From Jatrophihabitans cynanchi (GTDB lineage: Bacteria > Actinomycetota > Actinomycetes > Mycobacteriales > Jatrophihabitantaceae), in the NCBI RefSeq assembly GCF_027247405.1, contig NZ_CP097463.1, forward strand, positions 3,968,001 to 4,032,000: a stretch of DNA of 64,000 bases, written 5' to 3'. Shown one piece after another: positions 17,073 to 26,338 of the stretch. How positions within the stretch are numbered: position 1 is the stretch's first letter; each line of letters starts with the position of its first letter. The position numbers were made by a program, and so were the translations under genes. The notes under the pieces are model-generated. The model was not told the origin of the DNA, did no database searches, and worked only from the letters and a program-made list of their open reading frames with translations.

Positions 17073-18028
17073 CAGATGGCCTCCGGGCCGCGGCCGACCA
17101 GCGGCCGCAGCGTCCAACTGCGCGGCGAGAGGTACGAGACGCGCAGGCGTGGGTTGAGCGCGTCCTCGATCGAGCGGCCGATGAGGTAGCAGCCGACGAT
17201 GAACAGCGCGACCGCGACACCGGCCGGTGCGATCGCCCACCAGGCGCCTGCGCCGGCGGCCGCCCGGTCGAACGCGTGCTCCATGATCGTCCCCCAGGTG
17301 ATCGCGGTCGGGTCGGAGAGGCCGAGGAAGGCCAGCGCCGTCTCGTTGAAGATCGCGACGGTCATCGCGAGCACCGCGTTGGCGGCGAGCAGCGGACCGA
17401 CCTGCGGGATGATGTGGTGGGCGATGATCCGCAGGTGGCCGGCGCCGAGCGCTTCGACCCGGCGCACGTACGCACGCTCTCGGATACTCATGACCTGAGC
17501 CCGGACGACCCGCGCCGTCCCCGTCCACATCAACGCACCGATCACCACGATCACGTGGCTGAGGTTCGGACCCCACACCGCGGCGATGACGATCATCAGC
17601 ACGATCTGCGGGATGACCAGGAAGTAGTCGGTGATGCGCATCAGCACGATGTCCACCCAGCCGCCGAAGTAGCCGGAGAGAATACCGAAGCCGGCGCCGA
17701 CGATCATGCAGATCAGCGTGGCGAAGACACCGACGATCATCGAGACGCCGCCGCCGTGCAGCACCAGGCTGAGCACGTCGATGCCGCCGTCGTCGCAGCC
17801 CAGCCAGTGCTTGCCGGACGGCGGCGCGAAGACCTTGCAGCTGGACTGCGAGACGCTGTACGGCGCGATGACCGGGGAGAGCACGGCGCTGAGGACGAAC
17901 AGGCCGACGATCACCAGGCCGACGATCGTGCTCGGCTGGCGCAGCACGGAGCGGATCGTCCGCCACGCCCCGGAGCCGAGATCGGCGTCGGTGTCAACCC
18001 CGATCGTGCTGGTCACAGTGGTGCTCAT
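17072..18028 (-). CDS. Dipeptide/oligopeptide ABC transporter permease (DppC type)
   Basis: A 318-residue DppC-like permease. Start ATG 18028 (MSTTVTSTIGV) with an AAAGGCAGGA ribosome site just upstream. After an N-terminal cytoplasmic stretch and first helix (TIVGLVIVGLFVLSAVL) come a periplasmic loop with SGKHWLGCDDGG, the family's HxLGTDxxG analogue, and further helices with the ATPase-coupling region EALGAGHLRIIAHHIIPQ. The TDE of the usual LGTD is CDD here. The C-terminal tail ...RGPEAI ends in a stop overlapping the ATPase gene. Confidence 0.9.
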   Translation of the reverse strand: MSTTVTSTIGVDTDADLGSGAWRTIRSVLRQPSTIVGLVIVGLFVLSAVLSPVIAPYSVSQSSCKVFAPPSGKHWLGCDDGGIDVLSLVLHGGGVSMIVGVFATLICMIVGAGFGILSGYFGGWVDIVLMRITDYFLVIPQIVLMIVIAAVWGPNLSHVIVVIGALMWTGTARVVRAQVMSIRERAYVRRVEALGAGHLRIIAHHIIPQVGPLLAANAVLAMTVAIFNETALAFLGLSDPTAITWGTIMEHAFDRAAAGAGAWWAIAPAGVAVALFIVGCYLIGRSIEDALNPRLRVSYLSPRSWTLRPLVGRGPEAI

Positions 18029-18039
18029 CGTCCTGCCTT

Positions 18040-19002
18040 TCAGTGCCTGATGCGCGGATCGAGTCGGGCGTAGAGCAGGTCGGCGAGCAGGTTCAGCACG
18101 ACGACGGTGATGGTGATGACGAGGAAGCCGCCCTGGAGCATCGGGTAGTCGCGCGCCAGTACGGCGCCGTAGAGCGCGCGGCCGATGCCCGGCCAGGAGA
18201 AGATCACTTCGATGAGGATCGCGCCGGTGACGATCGAGCCGAGGGACAGCGCGATCAGCGTGATCGTCGGCAGCATGGCATTGCGCAGCGCGTAGGAGCG
18301 GATGATCCGCCGGCGCGGGACACCCTTCGCCCGCGCGGTGAGGATGAAGTCCTCGCCGAGCGTCTCGAGCATCGCCGAGCGGACGATCAGTGCGTTCTCG
18401 GCGTACAGGGTGAGGACGAGGGTGGCGACCGGCAGGATCATGTGCTTGCCGATGTCGACCAGGTGGCTCCAGCCGGACGGGTTGATCGCGAACGCGTCGC
18501 TCATCCCGGCCGTCGGAAGCACGCCGGCGAACATCATCAGCAGCATCAGGCCGAGGAACTGCGTCGGGAAGGCGTAGAACAGCACCGCGAGGTTCGTGCT
18601 CGCGTGGTCGGTGACCGTGCCTCGGCGCACCGCGGAGAGCACGCCGACCGCGACGCCGATGACCAGCGCCAGCACGGTGCCGATCGCGACCATCGGGATC
18701 GTGTTCTGGAGCGCGTCGCGCAGGTTGTCGAACACCGGCCGCTGGTTGACGTAGCTGATCCCGAGGTTGCCGTGGAACAGTTGGTCGAGGTAGCGGCCGT
18801 ACTGCACCCAGAGCGGCCGGTCGAGGCCGAACTGCACCTCGAGCGCGTGCTTCAGCTTCGGGGAGGCGTTCGGCACCCGGGAGATCCGGGTGACCGCGTT
18901 GCCGGGAAGTACCCGAAACAGGACAAAGTTCAGGGTCAGTACGACGTAGATCGTGATGACGGCGAAGACGATCCGCCGGACGACGTACCCGCTGCCGCGC
19001 AT
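18040..19002 (-). CDS. Dipeptide/oligopeptide ABC transporter permease (DppB type)
   Basis: A 320-residue DppB-like permease and first gene of the minus-strand transporter transcript. N-terminal helix VVRRIVFAVITIYVVLTLNF, then the DppB-typical periplasmic region LDRPLWVQYGRYLDQLFHGNLG, with five more helices. The coupling loop is ILTARAKGVPRRRIIRSYALRNA, containing the EAA-like motif. Start ATG 19002 with AGAAGGGCGG upstream. The promoter with a consensus TATAAT lies at 19045-19050 on this strand. It pairs with DppC and is fed by the binding protein encoded divergently at 19113. Confidence 0.92.
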   Translation of the reverse strand: MRGSGYVVRRIVFAVITIYVVLTLNFVLFRVLPGNAVTRISRVPNASPKLKHALEVQFGLDRPLWVQYGRYLDQLFHGNLGISYVNQRPVFDNLRDALQNTIPMVAIGTVLALVIGVAVGVLSAVRRGTVTDHASTNLAVLFYAFPTQFLGLMLLMMFAGVLPTAGMSDAFAINPSGWSHLVDIGKHMILPVATLVLTLYAENALIVRSAMLETLGEDFILTARAKGVPRRRIIRSYALRNAMLPTITLIALSLGSIVTGAILIEVIFSWPGIGRALYGAVLARDYPMLQGGFLVITITVVVLNLLADLLYARLDPRIRH

Positions 19003-19032
19003 GGCCCGCCCTTCTCGACGTCACATGCGTCG

Positions 19033-19064
19033 TTGACAGGAGACATTATACTGAGCAGACTCAG
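19033..19064. promoter_or_regulatory. Divergent promoters with GntR-like half operator
   Basis: On the minus strand a perfect -10 TATAAT (complement of 19045-19050) serves the permease genes. On the plus strand TTGACA (19033-19038) is 17 bases from CAGACT (19056-19061), a weak -10 for the binding-protein gene. Between them TATACTGAG (19047-19055) matches the left part of the operator found beside gntR, and an inverted repeat CTGAG/CTCAG (19051-19055 and 19060-19064) extends it. One bound repressor could shut both directions. Confidence 0.5.
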
Positions 19065-19112
19065 CACGCCTAGTCCCTTTGCGACGTCCGCAACAAGCCG
19101 GATGGAGACACC

Positions 19113-20765
19113 GTGCCTCGACGCCTGCGCATCATCGTGATAGCCCTCGGTCTGGTCGGTCTGGTAGCGACCGGCTGCTCCAGCTCACCCTCGGGGGGTG
19201 GCAGCAAGCACGGCGGGGTGCTGCGGATCGGCGTCAGCACGCCGATCGACTCGCTGAACCCGTTCGTCTCGCAGTCGGACTACAGCTCGGTCGTCTATCA
19301 GTACGTGTATCCGCACCTCGTCCAGTACAACGCCAAGGTGCAGCTCGTCGGCTCGTTCGCGAAGAGCTGGCAGACCACCGACGGCGGCCGGACCTGGACG
19401 TTCCACACCGTCTCCGGCGCGAAGTGGTCGGACGGCAAGCCGCTGACCGCGAACGACGCGGCGTTCACGCTGAACATGATGGTCAAGTACCAGGACGGCC
19501 CGACCGGCGACCTGGCCGGCCTGGTCACCAGCCTGAAGGACGCCAACGCGACCGACGCGAACACGCTGGTCCTGCACTACACGGCGCCGGTCGCGAATGT
19601 GCTGGCGCAGATGCAGGGCGTGCACATCCTGCCCGAGCAGGTCTGGGGACCGCTCGCCACCGGCAACGGGAACAAGATCAAGACATTCCAGAACGACGCG
19701 ACGCCGCTGGTGTCCGGCGGGCCGTTCGAGATGGTGAAGTACCAGACCAACCAGGTCGCGCTGTTCCGCCGCAACCCGAACTGGTGGGGCCAGAAGCCGC
19801 ACATCGACGGCTTCGGCATCCAGATGTTCGCGACCGACGACGCGATGGTGGCGGCGCTGAAGTCCGGTCAGCTGGACATGATCGGCGAGCACACCCCACC
19901 GACCGTCGTCGCCAGCCTGAAGTCGGCGGGCATGGTCGTGCTGACCGCGCCCAGCCTGACATTCATGGACTTCATCATCAACACGAACACCACGCAGAAG
20001 AAGCACCCGGAACTGGCGAACCCGCAGGTTCGCGAGGCGATGGAGTACGCCATCGACCGCAAACGGATCATCGACACCGCCTGGCTCGGCTACGCGACGC
20101 CCAGCGCGAGCGTGGTTGCCCCCGCGTCCGGCTGGAACGATCCGGCGGTCAAGCCGCTGCCGTTCGACCTGGCCAAGGCGAACGCGATCCTGGACGGCCT
20201 CGGCTTCCACAAGGGCTCGGACGGCGTGCGGGTCGCGAATGGGCACCCGATGAGCTACCAGCTGATCTTCCCGACCGAGATCAACGGTTCGGGCGACCGC
20301 ACCTTCCAGATCATCCAGCAGGACTTCGCGCAGATCGGCGTCAAGCTCAACGAGCGCAAGATGGACCCCACCGCGGCGTTCACCGCGATCGCCGGGTCGA
20401 ACAACAAGTACGAGGACTACGACGTCGCGATGTGGGACTGGGTGCTGCCGCCCGACCCCCAGAACATCCTCGGCGACCTCACCTGCGCGCAGTGGGGCAA
20501 CAACAGCGACAGCGGCTACTGCAACAAGGAGTTCGACGCGCTGTACGCGCAGCAGAGCACGCTGCTCAACCGGGCCGACCGGCAGCGGGTCGTCAACCAG
20601 ATGCAGCAGATGGTGTTCGACGACCGGCCCTACATCGTGCTGAACTACCCGGACATCATCGAAGCGCACAGCCCGAAGTGGACGGGGTTCGAGATGTCAC
20701 CGCTGCTCGGCTCGGTCAACAACATGTCGATCGACACGCTGCTCGACGTGCACCAGAAGGGCTGA
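19113..20765 (+). CDS. Family 5 extracellular solute-binding lipoprotein (peptide type)
   Basis: A 550-residue lipoprotein. The signal peptide has basic PRRLRI, a hydrophobic core and a lipobox VATGC with the lipidated Cys at about residue 22, followed by a Ser/Gly linker. The mature protein has the SBP_bac_5 opening GGVLRIGVSTPIDSLNPF and the conserved KFADGK-like stretch AKWSDGKPLTANDAAFTL (about 108-126). Late motifs include DVAMWDWVLPPDPQN. The family binds di- and oligopeptides but also opines, nickel and sugars, so the ligand is open. Gene order places it opposite its permeases and directly before an aminopeptidase. Confidence 0.92.
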   Translation: MPRRLRIIVIALGLVGLVATGCSSSPSGGGSKHGGVLRIGVSTPIDSLNPFVSQSDYSSVVYQYVYPHLVQYNAKVQLVGSFAKSWQTTDGGRTWTFHTVSGAKWSDGKPLTANDAAFTLNMMVKYQDGPTGDLAGLVTSLKDANATDANTLVLHYTAPVANVLAQMQGVHILPEQVWGPLATGNGNKIKTFQNDATPLVSGGPFEMVKYQTNQVALFRRNPNWWGQKPHIDGFGIQMFATDDAMVAALKSGQLDMIGEHTPPTVVASLKSAGMVVLTAPSLTFMDFIINTNTTQKKHPELANPQVREAMEYAIDRKRIIDTAWLGYATPSASVVAPASGWNDPAVKPLPFDLAKANAILDGLGFHKGSDGVRVANGHPMSYQLIFPTEINGSGDRTFQIIQQDFAQIGVKLNERKMDPTAAFTAIAGSNNKYEDYDVAMWDWVLPPDPQNILGDLTCAQWGNNSDSGYCNKEFDALYAQQSTLLNRADRQRVVNQMQQMVFDDRPYIVLNYPDIIEAHSPKWTGFEMSPLLGSVNNMSIDTLLDVHQKG

Positions 20766-20771
20766 GCGCCG

Positions 20772-22241
20772 GTGACCTCGGTGCAGCTCACCAACCGAGG
20801 AGTCGCCGCGCTGCGCCCGGACGCGGTCGTGCTCGTGGCCTCCGCCGGCGCACGCGGCGCGGTGTTCGACGACGCGAGCCGGGACGTGGCGGCGGCGTTG
20901 GGCCTCGACCTCGACGCGGTCGTCCGGCGCCACGCGCCGGCGTTCGGTGCGGCGGTCGGTGAGACGTGCGCGCTCGTCGTGCCGTCGTGCGGCGTGACCG
21001 TGGTGCTGGTCGGCGTGGCTGCGGGCCTGGCAGGCGTGGCCGAGGCCGCGATGGCCGCCGCCGCGGCGATCCGCGGCCACCGCCGGGTCGCGACCACGCT
21101 GGCCGGCCTCGGCACCGACCGGCCCGCGGCGGTGCGGGCCTGCGTCGAAGGGCTGCTGATCGGCGGCTACCGGCAGCGCGCCGACCGCGGTGCGCGCCCG
21201 GCCGGCGCGGTCAGTCTGCTGCTCGCGGCCCCGGACCGGGCCGCCGATCCGGCGCTGCGCGCTGCGGTGCGGACGGCACAGGCCGCGGCCGCGGCGACGT
21301 CCTGGGTGCGCGAGCTGGTCGAGCGGCCGGCCGGCGAGCTCGTCCCGTCCGTCCTGGCCGAGGAGATCCGGGCGCGGGCCGGCAACGCCGGTGTGCGGGT
21401 GCGGGTGTGGACGCCACGCCAACTGGCGACGCGCGGCTTCGGCGCGACGCTCGGCGTGGCCGCCGGCAGCGCGCAGCCGCCGGCCGTGGTGGAGCTGCGG
21501 CTCGGCGCCGAGCGCCGCGACGTCCTGGGCCTGGCCGGCAAGGGCATCACCTTCGACTCCGGCGGCCTCGACCTCAAGCGCGACCCGGACGAGATCGCCT
21601 GGATGAAGTCGGACATGGCCGGCGCCGCCGCGGTGGCTGCCGCGGTGTGCGCGGCCGCCGAACTCGGCGCGTCCCGCACCGTGCACGCGGTGCTGCCGCT
21701 CACCGAGAACATGCCGGGGTCGCGCGCCCTACGGCCCGGCGACGTCGTCACCCATCCGGACGGCCGGCGCACCGAGGTGGTCGACACCGACAGCGAGGGC
21801 CGGCTCGTCCTCGCCGACGCGGTTGCCCACCTCGCCCGCAGCGGCGCACGATGCATCGTGGACGTCGGCACGCTCACCGACGGCGGCGGCCTCGGCCACC
21901 TGCGCTGGGGCTGCTGGGGCAACGCGCCCGATCTGGTCGCGGACGTGCTGCGCGCCGGCACGGCGGCGGGCGAGCCGGGTTGGGAGCTGCCGCTGCTGCC
22001 GCGCTATCGCGAGCTGTTCCGCTCCGGTGTGGCCGACCTGCGCAACTGTGCGCGGGACGTTTCGGACACCGCGATGATGGCGGCCACCTACCTGAGCACC
22101 TTCGCCGACGGCGTCGCCTGGGCGCACGTCGACAACGGCGGCACCGCGTACCTGCCGGCGGCGCTCGCGCCGTGGCCCGAGGGCGCGACCGGCTCACCGA
22201 CCCGTGCACTGCTCGAGCTGATCACGAGTACGCCGACTTGA
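20772..22241 (+). CDS. M17 leucyl aminopeptidase family protein
   Basis: A 489-residue cytosolic aminopeptidase. The catalytic C-terminal half carries the two-zinc site: K and D in GLAGKGITFDSGG, the catalytic K in GLDLK, D in WMKSDMAG, and D/E plus catalytic R in DTDSEGRLVLADA. The family signature NTDAEGRL has Asp for Asn and Ser for Ala here, but metal ligands are kept. GTG 20772 starts 6 bases after the binding-protein gene, so the two are co-transcribed. Together they would import and trim peptides from the N-terminus. A promoter for the next gene lies right after its stop. Confidence 0.9.
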   Translation: MTSVQLTNRGVAALRPDAVVLVASAGARGAVFDDASRDVAAALGLDLDAVVRRHAPAFGAAVGETCALVVPSCGVTVVLVGVAAGLAGVAEAAMAAAAAIRGHRRVATTLAGLGTDRPAAVRACVEGLLIGGYRQRADRGARPAGAVSLLLAAPDRAADPALRAAVRTAQAAAAATSWVRELVERPAGELVPSVLAEEIRARAGNAGVRVRVWTPRQLATRGFGATLGVAAGSAQPPAVVELRLGAERRDVLGLAGKGITFDSGGLDLKRDPDEIAWMKSDMAGAAAVAAAVCAAAELGASRTVHAVLPLTENMPGSRALRPGDVVTHPDGRRTEVVDTDSEGRLVLADAVAHLARSGARCIVDVGTLTDGGGLGHLRWGCWGNAPDLVADVLRAGTAAGEPGWELPLLPRYRELFRSGVADLRNCARDVSDTAMMAATYLSTFADGVAWAHVDNGGTAYLPAALAPWPEGATGSPTRALLELITSTPT

Positions 22242-22267
22242 AAGAATATACAGAGTATATGTACTGT
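22238..22267 (+). promoter_or_regulatory. Promoter with GntR operator-like palindrome
   Basis: TTGAAA (22238-22243) and TACTGT (22262-22267) are 18 bases apart. The spacer is filled by the palindrome ATATAC-AGA-GTATAT (22246-22260), whose core TATACAGAGTAT matches the paired sites beside gntR. Transcription would start at about 22274, one base before the ATG at 22275, so the message is probably leaderless. This makes the downstream six-gene run part of the same regulon. Confidence 0.6.
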
Positions 22268-22274
22268 GAGAGTC

Positions 22275-23633
<1,359 letters not shown>

Positions 23634-23655
23634 CGCCGGACCGCCGGGCCGTCCG

Positions 23656-25095
23656 GTGACGATCAGCGTGGGCCTCGACCTCGGCACGTCCGCGGTCAAG
23701 GCGGTGGCGCTATCAGCGGACGGTGTGGTGCTGGCCCGTGCCCGGCACGGCTACCCGACCGCCCGTCCGGAGCCGGGCGCGGCAGAGCAGGACCTGGCCG
23801 ACTGGTGGCGCGCGGTCGGCGCCGTGCTGCGCGAGCTGGCCGCGGCCGCGCCGGCCGAGCGGTGGACGGCGATCGGGCTCGCCGCGATGCTGCCCACCCT
23901 CGTCGCGCTCGACGAGCGCAACGAGCCGACCGCGCCGGCGATCACGTGGGAGGACGCCCGGGGCGAGCCCGCCGCCGCGCAGTTGCGCGCGCGGGTCGGC
24001 GGCGCGGAGCTGTACCGGCGGACCGGGCAGTGGGTGGACGGCCGGTACCTGCTGCCGATGGCGGCCGCGCTCGCCGACCGGGCGCCCGAGGCCGGCGGCC
24101 GGACGAGGACGGTGGCAGGCGCGAAGGACTACCTGTTCCACCGGCTGACCGGCGAGCTGCTGACCGACCCGAGCACCGCGGCCGGCTACGGCTGCTACCT
24201 GCTCACCGACGGGACGTGGGAGCAGGCCTGGTCGGACGGCCGTGCGCTGCCCGCCGTCCGCTCGGCCACGGCGGCCCGGCCGCTGCACGACGCGGCGGCG
24301 GCCGAGCTCGGCATCCCGGCCGGTGTCCCGATCGTGCTCGGCGCCGGCGACTCGGTGCTCGGTGCGCTGGCCGCCGGCGCAGTCCGGCCGGGGGACACCG
24401 CGTACCTGTGCGGGACGAGTACCGCCGTCCTCGGTATGCGTGCGGAGGCCGTCCTGGACGACGCGCACCGCTACCTGCTCACGCCCACCATCGACGACGG
24501 CTGGGCGGCCGAGGCGGACCTGCTCGCCACCGGCTCGGCACTGGCCTGGCTGGCCGGGCTGTTCGAACTGCCCGGCGGCGCGGCGGAGTTGGCCGAGCTG
24601 GCGTACCGGGCGGACGAGCCGGCGTGGCCGGCCTTCCTGCCCTACCTCGGGCCGGGCGAGCAGGGCGCGCTGTGGGACCCGGACCTGCGCGGCGCGCTGC
24701 TCGGCCTGCACCTCGGCCACGGCCGCGCCGAGCTCGGCCGCGCGCTGCTGACCGGCATCGTGCTCGAGTCCGTCCGCTGCGTGGACCTGGTCGGCGGCGA
24801 CGGGGCGGTGTTCGCCGCCGGCCGGATGCTGTGCCGGCCGTTCGCGCAGGACCTCGCGGACGCCACCGGTCGTCCGGTCTGCTTCGACCCGGACGAGCCG
24901 GCGCACTCGGCACTCGGCGCGGCGCTGCTCGCCGCCCGCGCGGTCGGCCTGGACGTCGCGGCACCGGCCGCCGGTCGCGTGCACGTGGAACCGCGGGCGG
25001 ACCGCGCCGCACGGTGGGCCGACCTCTTCGACCGGCACGAGCACTTGAGGCAGCGCGTGGGTCACATCGGCAGCGAGGCGTCCGATGATCGCTGA
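23656..25095 (+). CDS. FGGY-family carbohydrate kinase (xylulokinase-like)
   Basis: A 479-residue sugar kinase starting at GTG 23656. The ATP/phosphate-1 loop is VGLDLGTSAVKAVAL (about 4-18). The substrate region has ITWEDARG, the FGGY equivalent of WxDxR. The second domain has PIVLGAGDSVLGALAAGAV and CGTSTAVLG (phosphate-2/adenosine). Family members phosphorylate xylulose, ribulose, glycerol and related polyols; the substrate here is unknown. The C-terminus overlaps the next gene by 11 bases. It is the only kinase in the island, and would have to supply the sugar phosphate used by the SIS enzyme if the two act on one pathway. Confidence 0.88.
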   Translation: MTISVGLDLGTSAVKAVALSADGVVLARARHGYPTARPEPGAAEQDLADWWRAVGAVLRELAAAAPAERWTAIGLAAMLPTLVALDERNEPTAPAITWEDARGEPAAAQLRARVGGAELYRRTGQWVDGRYLLPMAAALADRAPEAGGRTRTVAGAKDYLFHRLTGELLTDPSTAAGYGCYLLTDGTWEQAWSDGRALPAVRSATAARPLHDAAAAELGIPAGVPIVLGAGDSVLGALAAGAVRPGDTAYLCGTSTAVLGMRAEAVLDDAHRYLLTPTIDDGWAAEADLLATGSALAWLAGLFELPGGAAELAELAYRADEPAWPAFLPYLGPGEQGALWDPDLRGALLGLHLGHGRAELGRALLTGIVLESVRCVDLVGGDGAVFAAGRMLCRPFAQDLADATGRPVCFDPDEPAHSALGAALLAARAVGLDVAAPAAGRVHVEPRADRAARWADLFDRHEHLRQRVGHIGSEASDDR

Positions 25096-26338
25096 CCTGA
25101 GCCTGTACCCGGACGGCAGCACCCTGGACGCCGCCGGCCGGCTGGTCGTCGGTGGTTGTGTCGTCGCCGACCTCGTCGCGGAGTTCGGCACGCCGCTGTT
25201 CGTCGTCGACGAGGGCGCGCTGCGCGCGCACGTCCGCGGCTTCCGGGACGCCTTCGCCCGGCGGCACCCGCGCAGCACCGTGCTCTTCGCCTCCAAGGCC
25301 TACCCCTGCGCCGCCGTTCTCGGCCTGATGGCGCAGGAGGGCTGCGGGCTGGACGTGGCGGCCGGCGGCGAGTTGGAGCTCGCACGGGCCGGCGGCGCGG
25401 ACCCGGCGACGATGGTCTTTCACGGCAACGCGAAGACCGACGCCGAGCTGCGGCTCGCGATCGAGGCCGGCGTGCGCTACGTCGTGATCGACAACCTGGA
25501 CGACGTCGATCGCGTCGCCCGGCTGGCCGACGCACCGGTGCCGGTGCTGCTGCGGGTCAGCCCACAGGTGGCGGCCAGCACGCACGAGGCGATGATGACC
25601 GGCCACGACACCGCCAAGTTCGGCATCCCGTCCGGACAGATCGCCGAGGTGATCGCGCGCATTCGCCGCGAACCGATGCTCGACCTGCGCGGCCTGCACG
25701 CGCACATCGGTTCGCAGGTGCTCGACGTCGAGCAGTTCGTCGCCGAGGTCGAGGCGCTGAGCCGGCTCGAACGCTTTCCGGTGTACGACCTGGGCGGGGG
25801 CCTCGGCGTCCGGTACGTGTCCTCGGACGTCGCGCCGTCCGTTGACGAGTACGCCGACCGGCTGGTCGACGCCGTGCACCGGCACCTCGGTGCGGGCGTG
25901 GAGATCCTCGTCGAGCCCGGCCGGTCGATGGTGGCCTGCGCCCAGCTGACCGTCTACCGCGTGGTGACCGTCAAGCGCGGCCCGCGGGTGCACGTCGCGG
26001 TCGACGGCGGGATGGGTGACAACCTCGAGGTCGCGCTGTACGGCCAGCCGTTCGAGCCGGCGATCATCGACCGGGACGACGAGCCGGAGGTGTGCGATGT
26101 AGTCGGCCGGCATTGCGAGTCCGGCGACACCCTGGCGCGTGACGTCGCACTGACCCGGCCGCGGGTCGGCGACCTGCTCACCGTCCCGGTCACCGGCGCG
26201 TACTGCTACACGATGAGCAACAACTACAACGCGGCGCTCCGGCCGGCCGTCGTCTTCTGCGCTAGCGGGACCGCCCGGCTCGCAGTGCGTCGCGAGACGA
26301 TCGACGACCTGCTCGTCCGCGAGCAACTGCTGCCATGA
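25085..26338 (+). CDS. PLP-dependent decarboxylase, diaminopimelate/ornithine type (second LysA-like)
   Basis: A 417-residue fold-type III decarboxylase. The PLP lysine is K71 in LFASKAYPC. Other marks are HAHIGSQVLDVEQF, the glycine loop LGGGLGVRY, EPGRSMV, and the catalytic Cys at C344 in RHCESGDTL. The tyrosine contact is in GAYCYTMSNNYN. All catalytic residues match true diaminopimelate decarboxylases, yet the biosynthetic lysA sits 14 kb away (39422) with argS. This copy is embedded among catabolic genes with overlapping ends, so it may act on another meso- or D-amino acid, or recycle cell-wall diaminopimelate. Confidence 0.87.
   Translation: MIADLSLYPDGSTLDAAGRLVVGGCVVADLVAEFGTPLFVVDEGALRAHVRGFRDAFARRHPRSTVLFASKAYPCAAVLGLMAQEGCGLDVAAGGELELARAGGADPATMVFHGNAKTDAELRLAIEAGVRYVVIDNLDDVDRVARLADAPVPVLLRVSPQVAASTHEAMMTGHDTAKFGIPSGQIAEVIARIRREPMLDLRGLHAHIGSQVLDVEQFVAEVEALSRLERFPVYDLGGGLGVRYVSSDVAPSVDEYADRLVDAVHRHLGAGVEILVEPGRSMVACAQLTVYRVVTVKRGPRVHVAVDGGMGDNLEVALYGQPFEPAIIDRDDEPEVCDVVGRHCESGDTLARDVALTRPRVGDLLTVPVTGAYCYTMSNNYNAALRPAVVFCASGTARLAVRRETIDDLLVREQLLP

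Noticed and set aside
17072-19024. A 650-residue frame suggesting a fused permease
   Set aside because: The first half is an out-of-frame shadow of the DppB gene; the real DppC begins at ATG 18028 with its own ribosome site.
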